Origin: Enoplolaimus lenunculus | Taxonomy: Eukaryota; Nematoda; Enoplea; Enoplida; Thoracostomopsidae | Assembly (NCBI GenBank): GCA_030248215.1 | Contig: JASANG010001062.1 | Span: forward strand, 38,466-102,465 | Length of the DNA stretch: 64,000 bases | Direction: 5' to 3' | In this document: piece after piece, positions 34,083 to 45,572 of the stretch | How positions within the stretch are numbered: the first letter of the stretch is position 1 | Layout of the letters: each line of letters starts with the position of its first letter | Notes under the pieces: model-generated | The model's input: only the letters and a program-made list of their open reading frames with translations | Databases searched by the model: none | Told to the model about the DNA's origin: nothing | Program-made: the position numbers and the translations under genes

Positions 34083-34412
34083 GAATAGAGTGTTGTTGTC
34101 GTCAATTCATTGTATAATTCATTTCTACATTTCGTGCGAAACTTTCATATTATTTTGCTCACACCATCAAGGTGAATTCTAGGCTATAGTTACGTTGAAA
34201 ATACTAAATGCGAACACGTTGACGAAGTTATTGGCAAATTAATAGCAAAATTTGTTTCGTGACAATGCTGAATTGCGTGTTTAGAGTAGAAAGGTGAACT
34301 GAACGCTGTTTTGATTTAAAAGGTGCAAAGTTACGTAAACAAAAGTAAATTGACGGCGTTGTTAAAACTGCTGAATTTGCGCAACAGTGATGCGTTGTCT
34401 GCATCAATGGTT

Positions 34413-34602
34413 CCGCTCATGTAAAGATCAAGAGCGGAACGTTTTTCTGCGGGACTGCAACAGAGTAAACTGAAGCTTTATACTAATTTTTGCTTATCCT
34501 TAGGCTAAGGTATAAAACTCTTTTTACGCCTAGGCTTTGGCTTAGGCTTAGACTTAGAAATATGTTTATACTATTGTTGCTGCCCTGTTCTATACATTGG
34601 CT
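34413..34602. mobile_element. GGCCAATGT-family miniature element, decayed
   Basis: Left block 'gctcatgtaaagatcaagagcggaacgttttt' and right block 'gttctatacattggct' match the family; the core is taggctta-rich. The 63-codon ORF inside is a by-product. Confidence 0.5.
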
Positions 34603-34860
34603 AGTAGTTTTAACCTTGAAAACTTACACGATAAAAATGTACTATATATATTTTTTGCAATGCGGAATTTCAGAACTGTAACCTGTGTGGTTTTCTGGTT
34701 TGGCAGTATGAAGGACAAACAAATTAAAATATTTACGGCTACTTAAACGTGCAACAAAAAATTCCATAGCTTGAATTATGCTGTTCTTATAATATGCGTT
34801 CTTCGTTTGCGGTAGTTTTTACGAAACCAGGGCGCAGCCAAATTTGAAAAACCTGTGTCT

Positions 34861-35013
34861 TTAACGAGTCAATTCGACTTTTTTCAAATGGAAAAAAAAT
34901 GATTTTTGACGCTGGGCTATTAATGCTCGTTTGAACGCTGGGTTGGTTGTTGTCGTTAATTCTGAAATGAACATAATTGCTAAAAATAGACACCATCGGG
35001 AGTAGGCGGACAT
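34861..35013 (-). CDS. Possible small secreted peptide ORF (50 aa)
   Basis: Starts with ATG at 35013. The N-terminus SRWCLFLAIMFISELTTTT looks like a signal peptide, followed by a short basic tail (FKRALIAQRQKSFFFHLKK) ending VELTR. A second overlapping minus-strand frame is also open, and no other evidence supports translation. If real, it would be an exported peptide; the KR dipeptide could be a processing site. Confidence 0.25.
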   Translation of the reverse strand: MSAYSRWCLFLAIMFISELTTTTNPAFKRALIAQRQKSFFFHLKKVELTR

Positions 35014-35396
35014 GGCACGCTTTTTTGAACAATTTATGTATGAATGAGACAAATATTTACTTTTGTCGCGTTGTTTGATTGTTATAGTCTGTTTCGGCAC
35101 ATGAATGCCTCAATTTTATCCGTGCTTCGCAGGGTTTTTTGGATAATTAGTCAGAAGCATTTTGTTCGTACCACGAGACACAACTGTAACAGGAATCTAG
35201 TCAGCTAAACATGCAAAGGAGGCTAAAAAAATTTTGAGCATAGCATGCAAAGGTTTCAGATGACTTACGAGTTATGTTGAAACATTTCTAAAGGGCTAAT
35301 GCTTTTCTATACGGGCTGACTTCAACTTAGTCACCCTCTGTTTACTGTTCAATTTGTACAGCTGCGATGACATTAATATCAATTTTTAATACTCAC

Positions 35397-35534
35397 AATG
35401 CAAACGTAGGTTGCAAATAGAATGGTTCCTAAAGCTGTGAGGTTGTATTTCAATCATGTAACTATGATTTCTAACTGATTGAACGGAGGTTTGGAACATT
35501 CGGGCTGCCTTATATGTTGTATTATTGAGCTGTG
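35397..35534 (-). CDS. Possible internal exon, unknown
   Basis: Flanked by ttttcag and a strong donor, gtgagt, on the minus strand; 138 nt, phase 1 in and phase 1 out. Reads AQLNNTTYKAARMFQTSVQS then a His/Asn-rich segment ending NLRLHC. A second frame is partly open. Flanking exons not identified. Confidence 0.22.
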
Positions 35535-35634
35535 CTGAAAATATCTGATCTGGAAAGAGAGTTGTCGCAAAATATAAAATATAATTTTGGTTCACGGACT
35601 CGGATAAGAATTACCTCAAAGATACAGGCCCGTA

Positions 35635-35790
35635 GTCAGGTTACCTTGCTAGGCAAGCTAAAACTATTCAGAAGCGGCATACAAGGGTTTTTGAAGACTT
35701 GCAAGCAAGGTTAAATATTTATAGGTGGGAGGCCAAAATTATTCCGGGTGAGCTGAACCTTCCTGGCCCCCGTCTGCCTATGGGCCCGCA
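35635..35790. repeat. Short interspersed repeat, best copy
   Basis: 'ggttaccttgctaggcaagctaaaactattcag...tacaagggtttttgaagacttgcaagcaaggttaaa', shared with 17640-17770, 25130-25260 and 35190-35310. Confidence 0.55.
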
Positions 35791-35859
35791 AAGATGCCAC
35801 ACAACTGGCTACGTTTCTATGTATTTTGTTACCGTCTTATGGCGCAGCACAAATATTTC

Positions 35860-36057
35860 GGCCCATGTTACTTTAAGGAGCGTCCAGGTTTCTGGTGGGT
35901 CTATAAAAGAGTAGGTTTAGATTGTAGATTATATTTTTGTTTATCCTTTTAGGCTTAGGATTAGGCTTAGGAACACATTTTTGCAACGCTTAGGCTTAGA
36001 CATAGGCTTAAAAATACGCTTAATCTACTGTTTACGCCCCTAAAAGTAACATTGGCC
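35860..36057. mobile_element. GGCCAATGT-family miniature element, well bounded
   Basis: 198 bp, with ends GGCCCATGTTACTTTAAGG and, inverted, GGCCAATGTTACTTTTAGG. The core has repeated ttaggcttagg. It is the clearest pair of ends in the family. Confidence 0.75.
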
Positions 36058-36340
36058 AATATTTCCAATGCAAACATGGATAGGAATTTCCGGGCAAAAG
36101 CCTTGGGCCCTTGCACAGTTTACATACATTTGAGGTCAAGGTATGGGTTCAGGAAATCACTACGGCCAATGATTAGGCGTAGGTAACTTTAGATCTTTTG
36201 CATCACACATCACCTTAAAACACTATTTTTTAAGAAACTAAAACAATCCTGACGACAGAGCGCTACCCTTACCCTTACAATACCGACTGTAAAAAAGTTA
36301 GCAACATGGCATACTCAATTTTATGATCTATGATTACACT

Positions 36341-38489
36341 TCATTTGAGTAGACTTTTAAGCATATAACACGATCTTTGATTTCTGTTCTGTCCATCATA
36401 AACGAAATCGGAGAAGGTAGGCGCATAAGTAATCTCTAGAAAGGACACTATAGCATAGGAGTACCGTAAGAAAAATGGTACGGGCGCTATTCAGATTTTC
36501 AAACCCAACAATTTTGCTTAGGGATTAATGCTAAAATCGGTTACGGCTTCTCGCTCTATTGCATTCGTATAGCGTCCTCCATATTTGGTCATCTGCGGTG
36601 TTTATATTTGCTGCTGGTACTTTCTTGGTACTGCATCACCACTGGTAGATCAATCCAAAAACATCACTTCGACTTAAGCCCAACAAAAGAAAGTAAAAAC
36701 AAATTTTGTATTCAAGCTTTGACACTAAAATGTCGATTGTCTTCGCACTCGCGAGATTTTGTTACTCCTTTGAGAAATTTCTGGATCCGTACATCATCAC
36801 ATCACCATTTCGTTCAAGCACCCAGATGATCTCTGGCGTAGTTGTTTTGGTCTTAGCTAATGTAATATTAGCCAGCTCATAAAACGCAATGAGATAATGG
36901 TACTTGAGTTCGTGTGAAAAAACTGCCTTTTTTAAATCTCTGTCCTATGACGATTGTATTTTTTTAGTCTGCGAACCTTCGCAAATATATTATATTAATT
37001 TTCATTTTCATCAAAACCTCGTCGATTCGAAGAAAGATTTATTGCCATGGCACTGTTTTAGAAGCTTCGCTGGTTTTAGTCTGGCAATTTTCAAAATGAT
37101 TAAGTAGACTGTGTTTTTAGGATGACAACGGTATACTGAAAACAAGCTGGGTTTGCTTCATTTTATAGTGACTGCCTTAAACTAAAAGCGATTGATGAAA
37201 GCTTGCCGATAGCGGTGTTAATTTGTATTTTATTAATTGATAAAAAGTATAGCAAATCTGTGTGTGCAATATGTAATTTTTTGATGCTTTTATACAACTT
37301 GCTATGAAGCAAAATTTGATTCCACGCACCAGTAAATCACGACAACCAAGTAAAATACAACCACCGTTAAGAGCACTGATTTATATAATCACTCCTTTGT
37401 GAGAGTCGCAAGACGTTCCTTGGTTCATGGATTGGAGGGCAGACTTCACAACGCCAACCACCATTAAGGACTCGGCTACTAAAGTCCTTCGGGACCCATG
37501 GCGTGATTTATTCTGGTTACATAACACAATAGCAAATTCGTTGTCAAAGAAGGCTTGTGAAGTGTACCCATCAATCCGTCAAACACGGATGTTTTGCGAC
37601 TCTTACAAACGACCGATTAAATAACTCTATAACCGCACAAAGCTTAAAATTCTTATAAGGCACAAAAATTTTCAAATCAAAGTGATGTTTTGCACTCATT
37701 TCGATCCTAATTTATCTAAATTGAACCTTAACTGAATACCTCGACGTTTTCTGGACAGAGATAATTGAAAATCCTGACTATGTGCCTGCCAAATTAATTT
37801 CCATTTTCCTGCATTGACTGACTAACCTATAGTGCAAACTGTACATGCAAGGAATACGCCATGGGCAGCGTATAATGGGTCATCGATACTGTTAAAAATT
37901 GTCCCCACACACGAGCCCCTAAGTCTGTAGTTTTATTGTTTCCAAATTATATGTCCAAATGTCACTCAAACCCTGTGTAGACCCTGCTGACACTCACTCT
38001 CCAAACAACCTATAGTTTATCACGCTGCCGTCCATACCGATGCTAAATTGTCAATACGTTATTTAAAGGACCATAGTTTTGTCCAGGGTCTGTCAAAAGG
38101 GACTCAGCATATTTCATAACATAAAGTTTGTCCGAAGGAACTTTGTTTAGCGATTATATATACAGGATCTGTTCGAAGGAACTCGTATTGTCAGACACTG
38201 TGTTCAGACAGTGCCTACATTGTGCTTAGCCCTTTGAAGGACCTGGTGCCAAAACCCACAAGCTAATTACACCTTCTGTTAAGTGTTTATAGCTTAAGAA
38301 CATCGCCGTTTTGTCCCGCCCTTAAAACCAAGTGTGTACAATTTTTTACAGTGGCGTAGACAGTATTACGTGGATGACCAATAACAATTGCCACACTCGG
38401 ACACAAATGTTGCGCTGTATAATAGTTGAGCGCTTTTATCTGTAAGCGAGCTGGTTCGAAGTTTACGCACAAAACATTGTAATTTCTTA
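36341..38489 (-). CDS. Possible two-exon 3' end of an unknown gene
   Basis: Candidate exon 38489-38370 (after ttttttggaag, donor c|gtaata) joins in phase to 36435-36341 (after tcctttctag). The first reads RNYNVLCVNFEPARLQIKAL then AQHLCPSVAIVIGHP; the second ITYAPTFSDFVYDGQNRNQR then MLKSLLK-stop. Without splicing, the first segment stays open to a stop at 38287. The NYNVLCVNF block faintly recalls the lipase-type alpha/beta hydrolase strand (NYNVIVVDW), but I see no GxSxG and do not claim it. Earlier exons not found. The intron contains a miniature element (37395-37612). Confidence 0.28.
37395..37612. mobile_element. Short palindrome-ended element with an internal ORF
   Basis: Inverted ends tttgtgagagtcgcaagacg and, inverted, cgtttgtaagagtcgcaaaa. 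The 218-bp interior is open on the plus strand from an ATG at 37427 (65 codons, MDWRADFTTPTTIKDSATKV...). The ends suggest a miniature transposon; the open frame is intriguing but probably incidental. Confidence 0.5.
37680..38280. other. Spacer with weak internal repeats
   Basis: Short motifs (gaaggaact, gtcaaaaggga, tgttcagacagtg) recur. No exon or bounded element. Confidence 0.35.
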
Positions 38490-38832
38490 CTTCCAAAAAA
38501 TAATTGTTTAATATTTAGTTCAGGAACTGATTTTCGGATTTTAATACATGTAAACAAGTTGCTTCGTTCATATCTTTTAAAGCGAATTTTAACGATTAAA
38601 TGCGCTTTGAGCTACGCTTCACCAAGCAAAAAATTACGTTATGGATGTATCGTATAGGTTACTAAATTATGACATTTTGGTTGAGGTTCAGCTTTCATTC
38701 TTGGAGTTGGGGCGCGGGCAAACAGTTGTTTCTCGAACTACTATGCCATGCAATCCAGCAAAACTATCCTTTATCTTCCGGACATATGCCTTTTAAGCTT
38801 CAAAGAATTAAAGTCTTGAACTTCAAACTTTC

Positions 38833-39048
38833 TACACTTTAAAAAATGGTGAGTTAAATTGACTCTCTCCGAAATAGGCTCTGAGGAACTACATAAACTG
38901 AGTCAAATTCGATTCCGCCAGTCAAATTCGACTCAGTAAGTCCCACGTTTGATTCTGGCGGAGTCGAATTTGACTCGATTTTTGTGGTCCCGTAGATTCT
39001 ATTTCGAAGGGCGTACAGTATGACTCACCATTTTTTGGCAGAGTAGTC
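38833..39048. mobile_element. Miniature element, AAAAAATGGTGAGT ends
   Basis: Left aaaaaatggtgagtt and inverted right aaaaaatggtgagtc, with arms carrying gagtcgaatttgactc palindromes. It interrupts a repeat of the 'aagtc.ggaattcaagtcatatatgtcaga' family that is also seen at 40350-40690. No coding. Confidence 0.7.
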
Positions 39049-39359
39049 TGGAAAATTATATACCCATATTAATACCCATATTTCTTGAAAACTTCGGAAT
39101 TTCAAGTCTGGAATTCAAGTCATATATGTCAGAAAATATCTACTTGTACTGAAATTGCAGAAACTATTTCTTAAACAAAACAGTTTGTTCTGTGAGTAGC
39201 TTAAATGGCAGACGTCAAACTAAACAGAATGACAAATTATTTTGTTTCACCTTTATCATTCCATTATATGGTTCCGTTTAACCGTGTAAATGTTTGACAA
39301 AGACTTGTAATGATTAGATTTCAAGCTTTGAAGATTTATTACTAAAAGTTTTAACATAG

Positions 39360-39479
39360 GACAATGATACCATGAGACAAACCGACTGTGCAGACGAACA
39401 AACCTTGTCGCTGTCACCCAAAACTAAAGTTTTTCAACTCACGTTTAATTACAATAACAAGAGCTATAGCGGTTTTTAA
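39360..39479 (+). CDS. Possible terminal exon-like ORF, unknown
   Basis: After gttttaacatag, 39 codons to TAA: DNDTMRQTDCADEQTLSLSP, then KTKVFQLTFNYNNKSYSGF. The entry phase is 0. Protein-like but short; no upstream exon found. Confidence 0.2.
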   Translation, partial: DNDTMRQTDCADEQTLSLSPKTKVFQLTFNYNNKSYSGF

Positions 39480-39873
39480 TTAGCAACTGTACATTTTTAT
39501 TATTTGGTGCTGCTTGCACAGGTTCAATTTATGGGTTTAGTTTGTTTGACTAATTAGATCAGGGGAAAAGTTAGCTGGAATCGTAAGAGTGAATGTAAGT
39601 TCAAACAACATAACCAGGATTTCACTTCGAGAGAGTATAACTTGACAGGTAATAAAACTTTTTTGACCTCTCGAGAAATAGCGGTTCCAATACCGGAACC
39701 GGATGGTAAAAACGCCTGATTTTCTTGCCGGAACAGGAATTTCGCTTGCAACTTGAACACATCTTGTTATTAAGCTACCTTCGGGCTTTGCTCTGCGTCA
39801 ATCTATCCTCTACAGTGAAGAAACAATATTTAACACTCCTCACAAAGGTGATGAATACAGGATACTAGTATAC

Positions 39874-40271
39874 ATTTGAGATTATTGAGAACAACGCCTA
39901 AAAGCGCTATCAATTCAAAAGATGAGATAATACGACACAAAAGCTGGAAGCTTATAGATCTCGAGTCTGTTAATCTGCCTGTTAATCTATAAACTGGATA
40001 TTAAAAACACTACAAAATATCACATGTATATGCGATATAATAGGCAATGTAGCATTATATAAATGATTTCGAATTTGAGATTATTGAGAACAACGCCTAA
40101 AAGCGCTATCAATTCAAAAGATGAGATAATACGACACAAAAGCTGGAAGCTTATAGATCTCGAGTCTGTTAATCTGCCTGTTAATCTATAAACTGGATAT
40201 TAAAAACACTACAAAATATCACATGTATATGCGATATAATAGGCAATGTAGCATTATATAAATGATTTCGA
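39874..40271. repeat. 199-bp perfect tandem duplication
   Basis: Two consecutive, apparently identical units start at 39874 and 40073 (atttgagattattgag...). With no visible divergence the duplication is very recent, or an assembly artefact. Confidence 0.95.
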
Positions 40272-40319
40272 ATGATGCCTTAGTTTCTACGTTTCTCTTT
40301 CGAAAGGATATTTTCCAAA

Positions 40320-40720
40320 AATGCATTCCTACACACAAAATCAATTGTTTAGAAATTTCAAGACCGACACTTTCTTAAATCTTCAAGACATAAAGTATCT
40401 GGAATTTCAGACATCAATACTCAATAGCTTTAAAAAGTTTAAAAATTGCTGTCTGAAATGGTTAAAACATAAATGTTTTATATTTAAGAAATTACTGTTG
40501 AAAATTTATAACACATAAATTTCTTCCTTTCAAGCTCACAAAACAGTGTCTTAACTTTCACACTTAATATAATCTTAAAAATTTAAGACATATATTTCTG
40601 GAAAATGAAATAAAATTGTGGAATTCAAGACGTATATGTCTGAAGTCTGCATAAAGACATAATTGTCTTAATTTTCAGACAATATTTCTAGTATAAAAGG
40701 CAATTTATTTTGCATGTAAG
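40320..40720. repeat. Internally repetitive segment, 'aagacatatatgtct' motif
   Basis: Recurring 'ttcaagac.tatatgtct.aa' and 'ttaa.ttttcagaca' motifs on both strands, related to 39080-39180. Probably a decayed repeat with internal palindromes. Confidence 0.45.
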
Positions 40721-41925
40721 TACGATTAATTTGAATTCCAGCTATTCTACCGAACAGTCAGGTTACTTTACCACAACTTTACGCACATTTTCAAACATGT
40801 CATGATATTAACAGACGCTATTTCAAATAATATTCCGAATATCATATGATACGGTACAAATAGTGAATGCCATACCTGGATAGCAGACAACTCCAGTACT
40901 TGAATGTGACTGCCGATTAACGTGCAAACAGTAAAAACGTATCCCAGGTTGCCTCAGCTATAACGCGAACCCCGCATAAATACGTGAACCCCGCGTAAAT
41001 ATATAATGTACAATACGTTACGTAGTGTTTAACAGTTACAACACGTTTGTGTAGTACAAAAGCTTTCACTGGCTTGACAGTTAAGCTCGTATAGTCGAGT
41101 GGTCATTGTATACGCTCAATACGTTTCCTTCAGACAATTTGAAGCGTAACATTAAAGTTTTCAAACATGAATAACTATAGTTGAATTTTGGCTCTTGTAC
41201 TTATTCCCCCAGTTTTCAAACAAGAGTAACTATGGTTGAACTTTGGCTCTTGTATTTATTCCCCCAACAGGTTAGGCTTAGGTTATAGAACAGGCTTACC
41301 TAAACCTAAACCATTGTTTAGGTTTTCATCTAAGAGTAAATCTTGAAGATGAAAGTGCACAAAAACCCAAACATTCAACGTGAAGCTTAGAATTTTATCA
41401 GATATTTTGCTGTAAATCTAGTTATTTCAACTTATCTATTACAAATATTTCGATCTTGACCTTAACCGGTTGTATTTTAGGCCTCCGGACAAACGTTTTC
41501 TATTGTTCGTTGTTCTCCTTAATCTAAAAACTCATGGTAAAATTTTAGCTGCGTCATTGCACAGCGGTTTTTGTAATTTTTGTGCGTCATTGCGCTGCGG
41601 CTTTTGTTTAATGAATGAATTCACAGTATTGTTCATAGTGTAAGAAAGGATTTATTCATCACACACAACAGAAAATTGTGTTACTTGTAAAATTCGAAGG
41701 TGAATTTTTAAACAAATTAACATAAATTAAGGAAGCAAAATTTAAAGGTTGAAGCTGAAGAAAATAAGCTTGAAGCTTTTGCATTAAAATTTTCGGTTTT
41801 AGGGTTCGTTGTCTTTTGTACACTTCTCCTTTTTATTTAACTTTATTTTTTAAGCTTAAGCTCAGACTTAGGCAAAGGTCTAGTCATGTACTTAAAAGCC
41901 TTTTTGTCAACTGAAGGAGACGGAT

Positions 41926-43345
41926 AAGGGGGATATATCCCCTGCTGAAATTTAAAAATTAACAAGAAATGAAGTCGAACAGGATTTTCGACCCGACAAC
42001 TCGTCGGCCCCAACAACTCGTCGGCCCCAACAACTCGTCGATCCGGCCGCTCGGTGACCGTGACAACCCGTCGACACCGCTAACTGGTGGCCCTCGACAA
42101 CTCTTCGACTGGACAACTGGTCGACACCGACAACTCGCCGACCACAACTCGTCGACCCGACAACTCGCCGACCACGACAACTCGCCGACCACGACAACTC
42201 GTCGACCCGACAACTCGTCGACCCGACAACTTGTCGACACCGATAACTTGTGGCTTCCGACAACTCGTCGACTCCGACAACTGGTCGACCCCAAAACTCG
42301 CCGACCGCGACAACTCGTCAACCCGACAACTTGTCGCACATACAACTCGTCGACTACGAAGACTCGCCGACCGTGACAACTGTCGCCCTAATATTTTATA
42401 ATTCGTTCGACCTGTTCATTACGCGTATGAATGCGACCCCGGCATTGTGGCCGTTTCTCGCAAACCCAATATTCCCGGATACCATCTTTTAAAGTTTTAT
42501 CCTAGCAATGCCCTTCAAAACGTAATTTCCGCTTTCCACATTGAGTCTGTAGAAATTTAGCCATTTTCGATAAACAAAAACGGTTCAACAGAATAGATAA
42601 AGGAACTAACAGCAAAAACTCCGATACGAAAAGAACAAAAATTTATTGCCTGGTACAAACAACTTGCAAGGGACCATGGGAACGAAAGTATAATATTACT
42701 TTGCATTTGCAACTAAAACATGAAAATGATCGTGGAAACTGATCTGAGCCTAAAACTTAATTACAAGTTGTCGGGATCTCAAGATGTGGTGCAACAAGTT
42801 GTCGAGGTTGGAAATATTTGGGACGAGGGTTGTCACGGTCCACCGGTTGTCGGAGTCGATGAGTTTTTGTGGTCGACATGTATAGGCGACAACCTCTGGG
42901 GGTCAACAAGATGTCGGATTTGACATGTTGTCGGGGCGACAAGTGGTCGGAGTCGATAAGTTGTTGGGGTCGACGAGTGGTCGTGGTCGACGAGTTTTGA
43001 ATCGACGAGTTGTCGGGGTCGACGAGTTGTTGGGGTCGATAAGTTGTCGGGTCGGCGAATTGTCGGGTGGACAATTGATCGGGGTCGACGAGTTTTTGTG
43101 GTCGACGTGTTGTATAGGCGACAAGCTGGGGGTAAACAAGATGTCGGGTTTGACATGTCGGGGCGACAAGTGGTCGGAGTCGATAAGTTGTTGGGGTCGA
43201 CGAGTTGTCGCGGTCGACGAGTTGTCGGGGTCGATAAAAGTTGTCGGGTCGGCGAGTCGTCGTCGGCGAGTTGTCGGGTAGAAAATCCTGTTCCACTTCA
43301 TTTCTTGTTAACTTTTAAATTTCAGCCAGGGATATATCCCCCTTT
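41926..43345. mobile_element. Foldback element 1 (long tandem-array arms)
   Basis: Ends AGGGGGATATATCCC on both sides, inverted, followed by a conserved 'gaaattt...aacaagaaatgaagt.gaacaggatttt' block. Each arm is a tandem array of ~11-17-bp units such as acaactcgtcgacccc: left arm about 41990-42385, right arm about 42760-43285. They surround a ~375-bp unique spacer. The structure fits Foldback-type DNA elements. The several 60-180-codon ORFs on both strands are by-products of the arrays. No target duplication seen. Remnants of similar arms lie at 57360-57540. Confidence 0.85.
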
Positions 43346-43357
43346 AACTTGTGCATA

Positions 43358-44240
43358 ATGGTATTCGCACCCGAAATTAAATACAGACTACTTTCCTGTA
43401 CCCTGAAACCTAAACGTGTAGGAGGAAACACCGGAGCGTATACAACGGGGCAAATGAGGTAATATCACGTTAAATTTTAGAAAAATGGAAAAAAGTTTAA
43501 CACAAGCGTTAATATACTCTTACAAAATAGAATCCTGATTAGGTAATTTGCTAAGTTACGCCAACACTGCATAATACAAGAGAGTGTGCAACTGTTCGGA
43601 TTTGCATGGTACAAAATATAACACCAACCATTGCATTTTTGGTCGATACGCCCTTAGAAGAGTGTAGCTATTGTATGCAATACACCTAAATGAAACTATG
43701 TGGAGAAATTTTTGATGCGTCTACGTAAGTACAGTGCCCTTGATGGCACAAATTGTTATCTCCCTCTAAATAAAAAGGCGTAACCCAAAAAGGAAACGTG
43801 CGTTGGGTACATTTTTTGATGCACAGAATGTAGCAGTTGCCACTCTTGTACAAAAGTTAATATTACCGACTCTTGGTTATACTGACCTAATGCGTACGTG
43901 AAAACTTTACTGGTGTAATTGATGTAAGCATATCGAGTGTTATAAAAAAGTTAGTTCGACAAATTATTCATAGACATTGTTTTGTTTGAATTCTCCCGTG
44001 TAGCGCTGGTTTAAACAAAAGAAAAAGACGCATCCTCTATGACCCTTGGTTTCCATAAGCGAACGTCCACGGTTTGAATATTTTGGCTACGGCACCTGGT
44101 TTAGACTTTTGTTTACCATGCTTTCAGCGTTCTGCTTACAAATTAGGTTCACACTGAATGCTCAAACTATGGGTTCTGTCAAAAAAATAACAATCTGTGC
44201 AATATTTAGTATGGTTAATAATGCACCCAAACCGTATTAA
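43358..44240 (+). CDS. Possible two-exon gene, unknown membrane-like protein
   Basis: Candidate exons 43358-43458 and 44060-44240. Exon 1 starts with ATG right beside the foldback element (MVFAPEIKYRLLSCTLKPKR..., donor gag|gtaata). Exon 2 follows ggtttccataag, in matching phase, and reads ERPRFEYFGYGTWFRLLFTM with a hydrophobic stretch, ending NNAPKPY-stop (about 93 residues in all). Decayed Mutator-like arms lie in the intron (43560-43870). No family recognised; the acceptor is non-ideal. Confidence 0.25.
43560..43870. mobile_element. Decayed Mutator-like miniature element
   Basis: 'gagtgtgcaactg', 'tggtacaaaat' and 'cattgcatttttggtc', then the inverted counterparts 'gtgcgttgggtacat', 'acagaatgta' and 'ttgccactcttgt', match the arms of the copy at 62438-62739. 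Confidence 0.55.
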
Positions 44241-44802
44241 AGTTTGTTTTATTTTATTTCGTTGTTAATTTGAAAACCAATTTTGCCTATAGGTAATTTT
44301 CATAAAAGTTCTAGTTCTTACAATTAGTAAACTTGAAAAATAATTGTTTTTGGTAAGTGTATGCTTGAGCTAATTTACACTGTTTCGTGCAAAACAAAAT
44401 GATAGCAATTGCAAAACACAACCGCGTTCACAGAGTGCAGCAGTGGTGGATTATTTTAGATCAGCAGCAACGCATACCCCTTCACACTGAACGATAGAAT
44501 TCTTGAGATTAATGGGTGCCCGTTATACCGTAAAAATAAAGAAACTTTGCCAAATATTAAATCCAAAATTGGTTCGAATCGGACGGCATCAATCTGACGT
44601 ATATATACGTGAAAGTATCATTCGTTTCAGCGGATCTCAACCTGTGATCATCCTAAAGTTCTTTCTAGATCCGCCGCTGTGATCTAATGTGGTTAAATCC
44701 TTTAGAATGCGACTTTACAGGTTTACAATAAAATAAAGAACCGTGTTCATGATACTTGATCATTCGTTGTGATCGTTTTACTGCATTAACAAAATTACTT
44801 AA

Positions 44803-45067
44803 CCCTTTCTCACATGAATATGTCCAATTTCATATGAGATGTAAATTTCAAGGTAAGATTCGATCCCCAGTCTCACGGGTGGGAGGCGTTTACGATGACC
44901 ACTGAGCTATAGGAGCTTGACGCTCGAGCCTGAGTAGGTTCTCGTCATTGTGAAGATTTTACACTGTGCATATATGTTATAAATGTTAAACATTGCTTAC
45001 AGTGTGTGTATTGCTCGTACATTGTTGTATTTAGTTGCTCATGGTATACTCTATGACTGAAAGGGGT
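44803..45067. mobile_element. TTAA-flanked miniature element with tRNA-like segment, copy 2
   Basis: Starts after TTAA at 44799-44802 with ccctttctcacatgaata, identical at the start to copy 1; the right end reads gactgaaaggggtaa. The minus strand at 44856-44912 has A box TAGCTCAGTGG and a B-box-like ggatcgaatct. Confidence 0.7.
44856..44912 (-). ncRNA. tRNA-like segment, copy 2
   Basis: Perfect A box and recognisable B box at tRNA spacing, within a repeat. Not a complete cloverleaf. Confidence 0.4.
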
Positions 45068-45572
45068 AAAAATATCTTCAACACTGTTATCTATGCGATT
45101 GCTCCAAAGCAATACTAACCAAGTTCAATTAATACATGCAAATTCATTTACAGTAACCAATGTCTAATTTTTAACGCGATTATTGCAGTTTTTTATTTAA
45201 ATTAAGAAAAAATTAAGAGTTTTGACCATAAACAATTTGGCTCAAATTGACCCTTGGTTGGAAAAGGGTTTTTCATCTTGGCGAGAAGTTGTGCTTTACT
45301 ATTAATGTTGGATATGTACTTTGACATGTAAATCAATACTCTAAAATATGATCTACGACCGATCTTAGCATGTTTTGTACTATCAGGGTGAAATAGGACG
45401 TGGAAATTACCAGAATTGACAGCCAAAGCCGGAAATCAATTTTCAGCCCGGAACTGGAGACAGGCGTTTGGTTGTACCTTGCATACTGTTTATCATCTCT
45501 TGCATGCATACATTACCACCCGATTTAGGATACTTTCGTTAATAAATAGCTTAATATAATTCACAAGTTAAC

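Noticed and set aside
41952-43358. Many 60-180-codon ORFs on both strands
   Set aside because: They arise from the tandem arrays in the arms of foldback element 1 and mirror each other across frames and strands.
45202-45426. 75-codon minus-strand frame upstream of the acidic protein gene
   Set aside because: No start codon near its beginning and no acceptor in the right place; probably upstream sequence of the 45573 gene.
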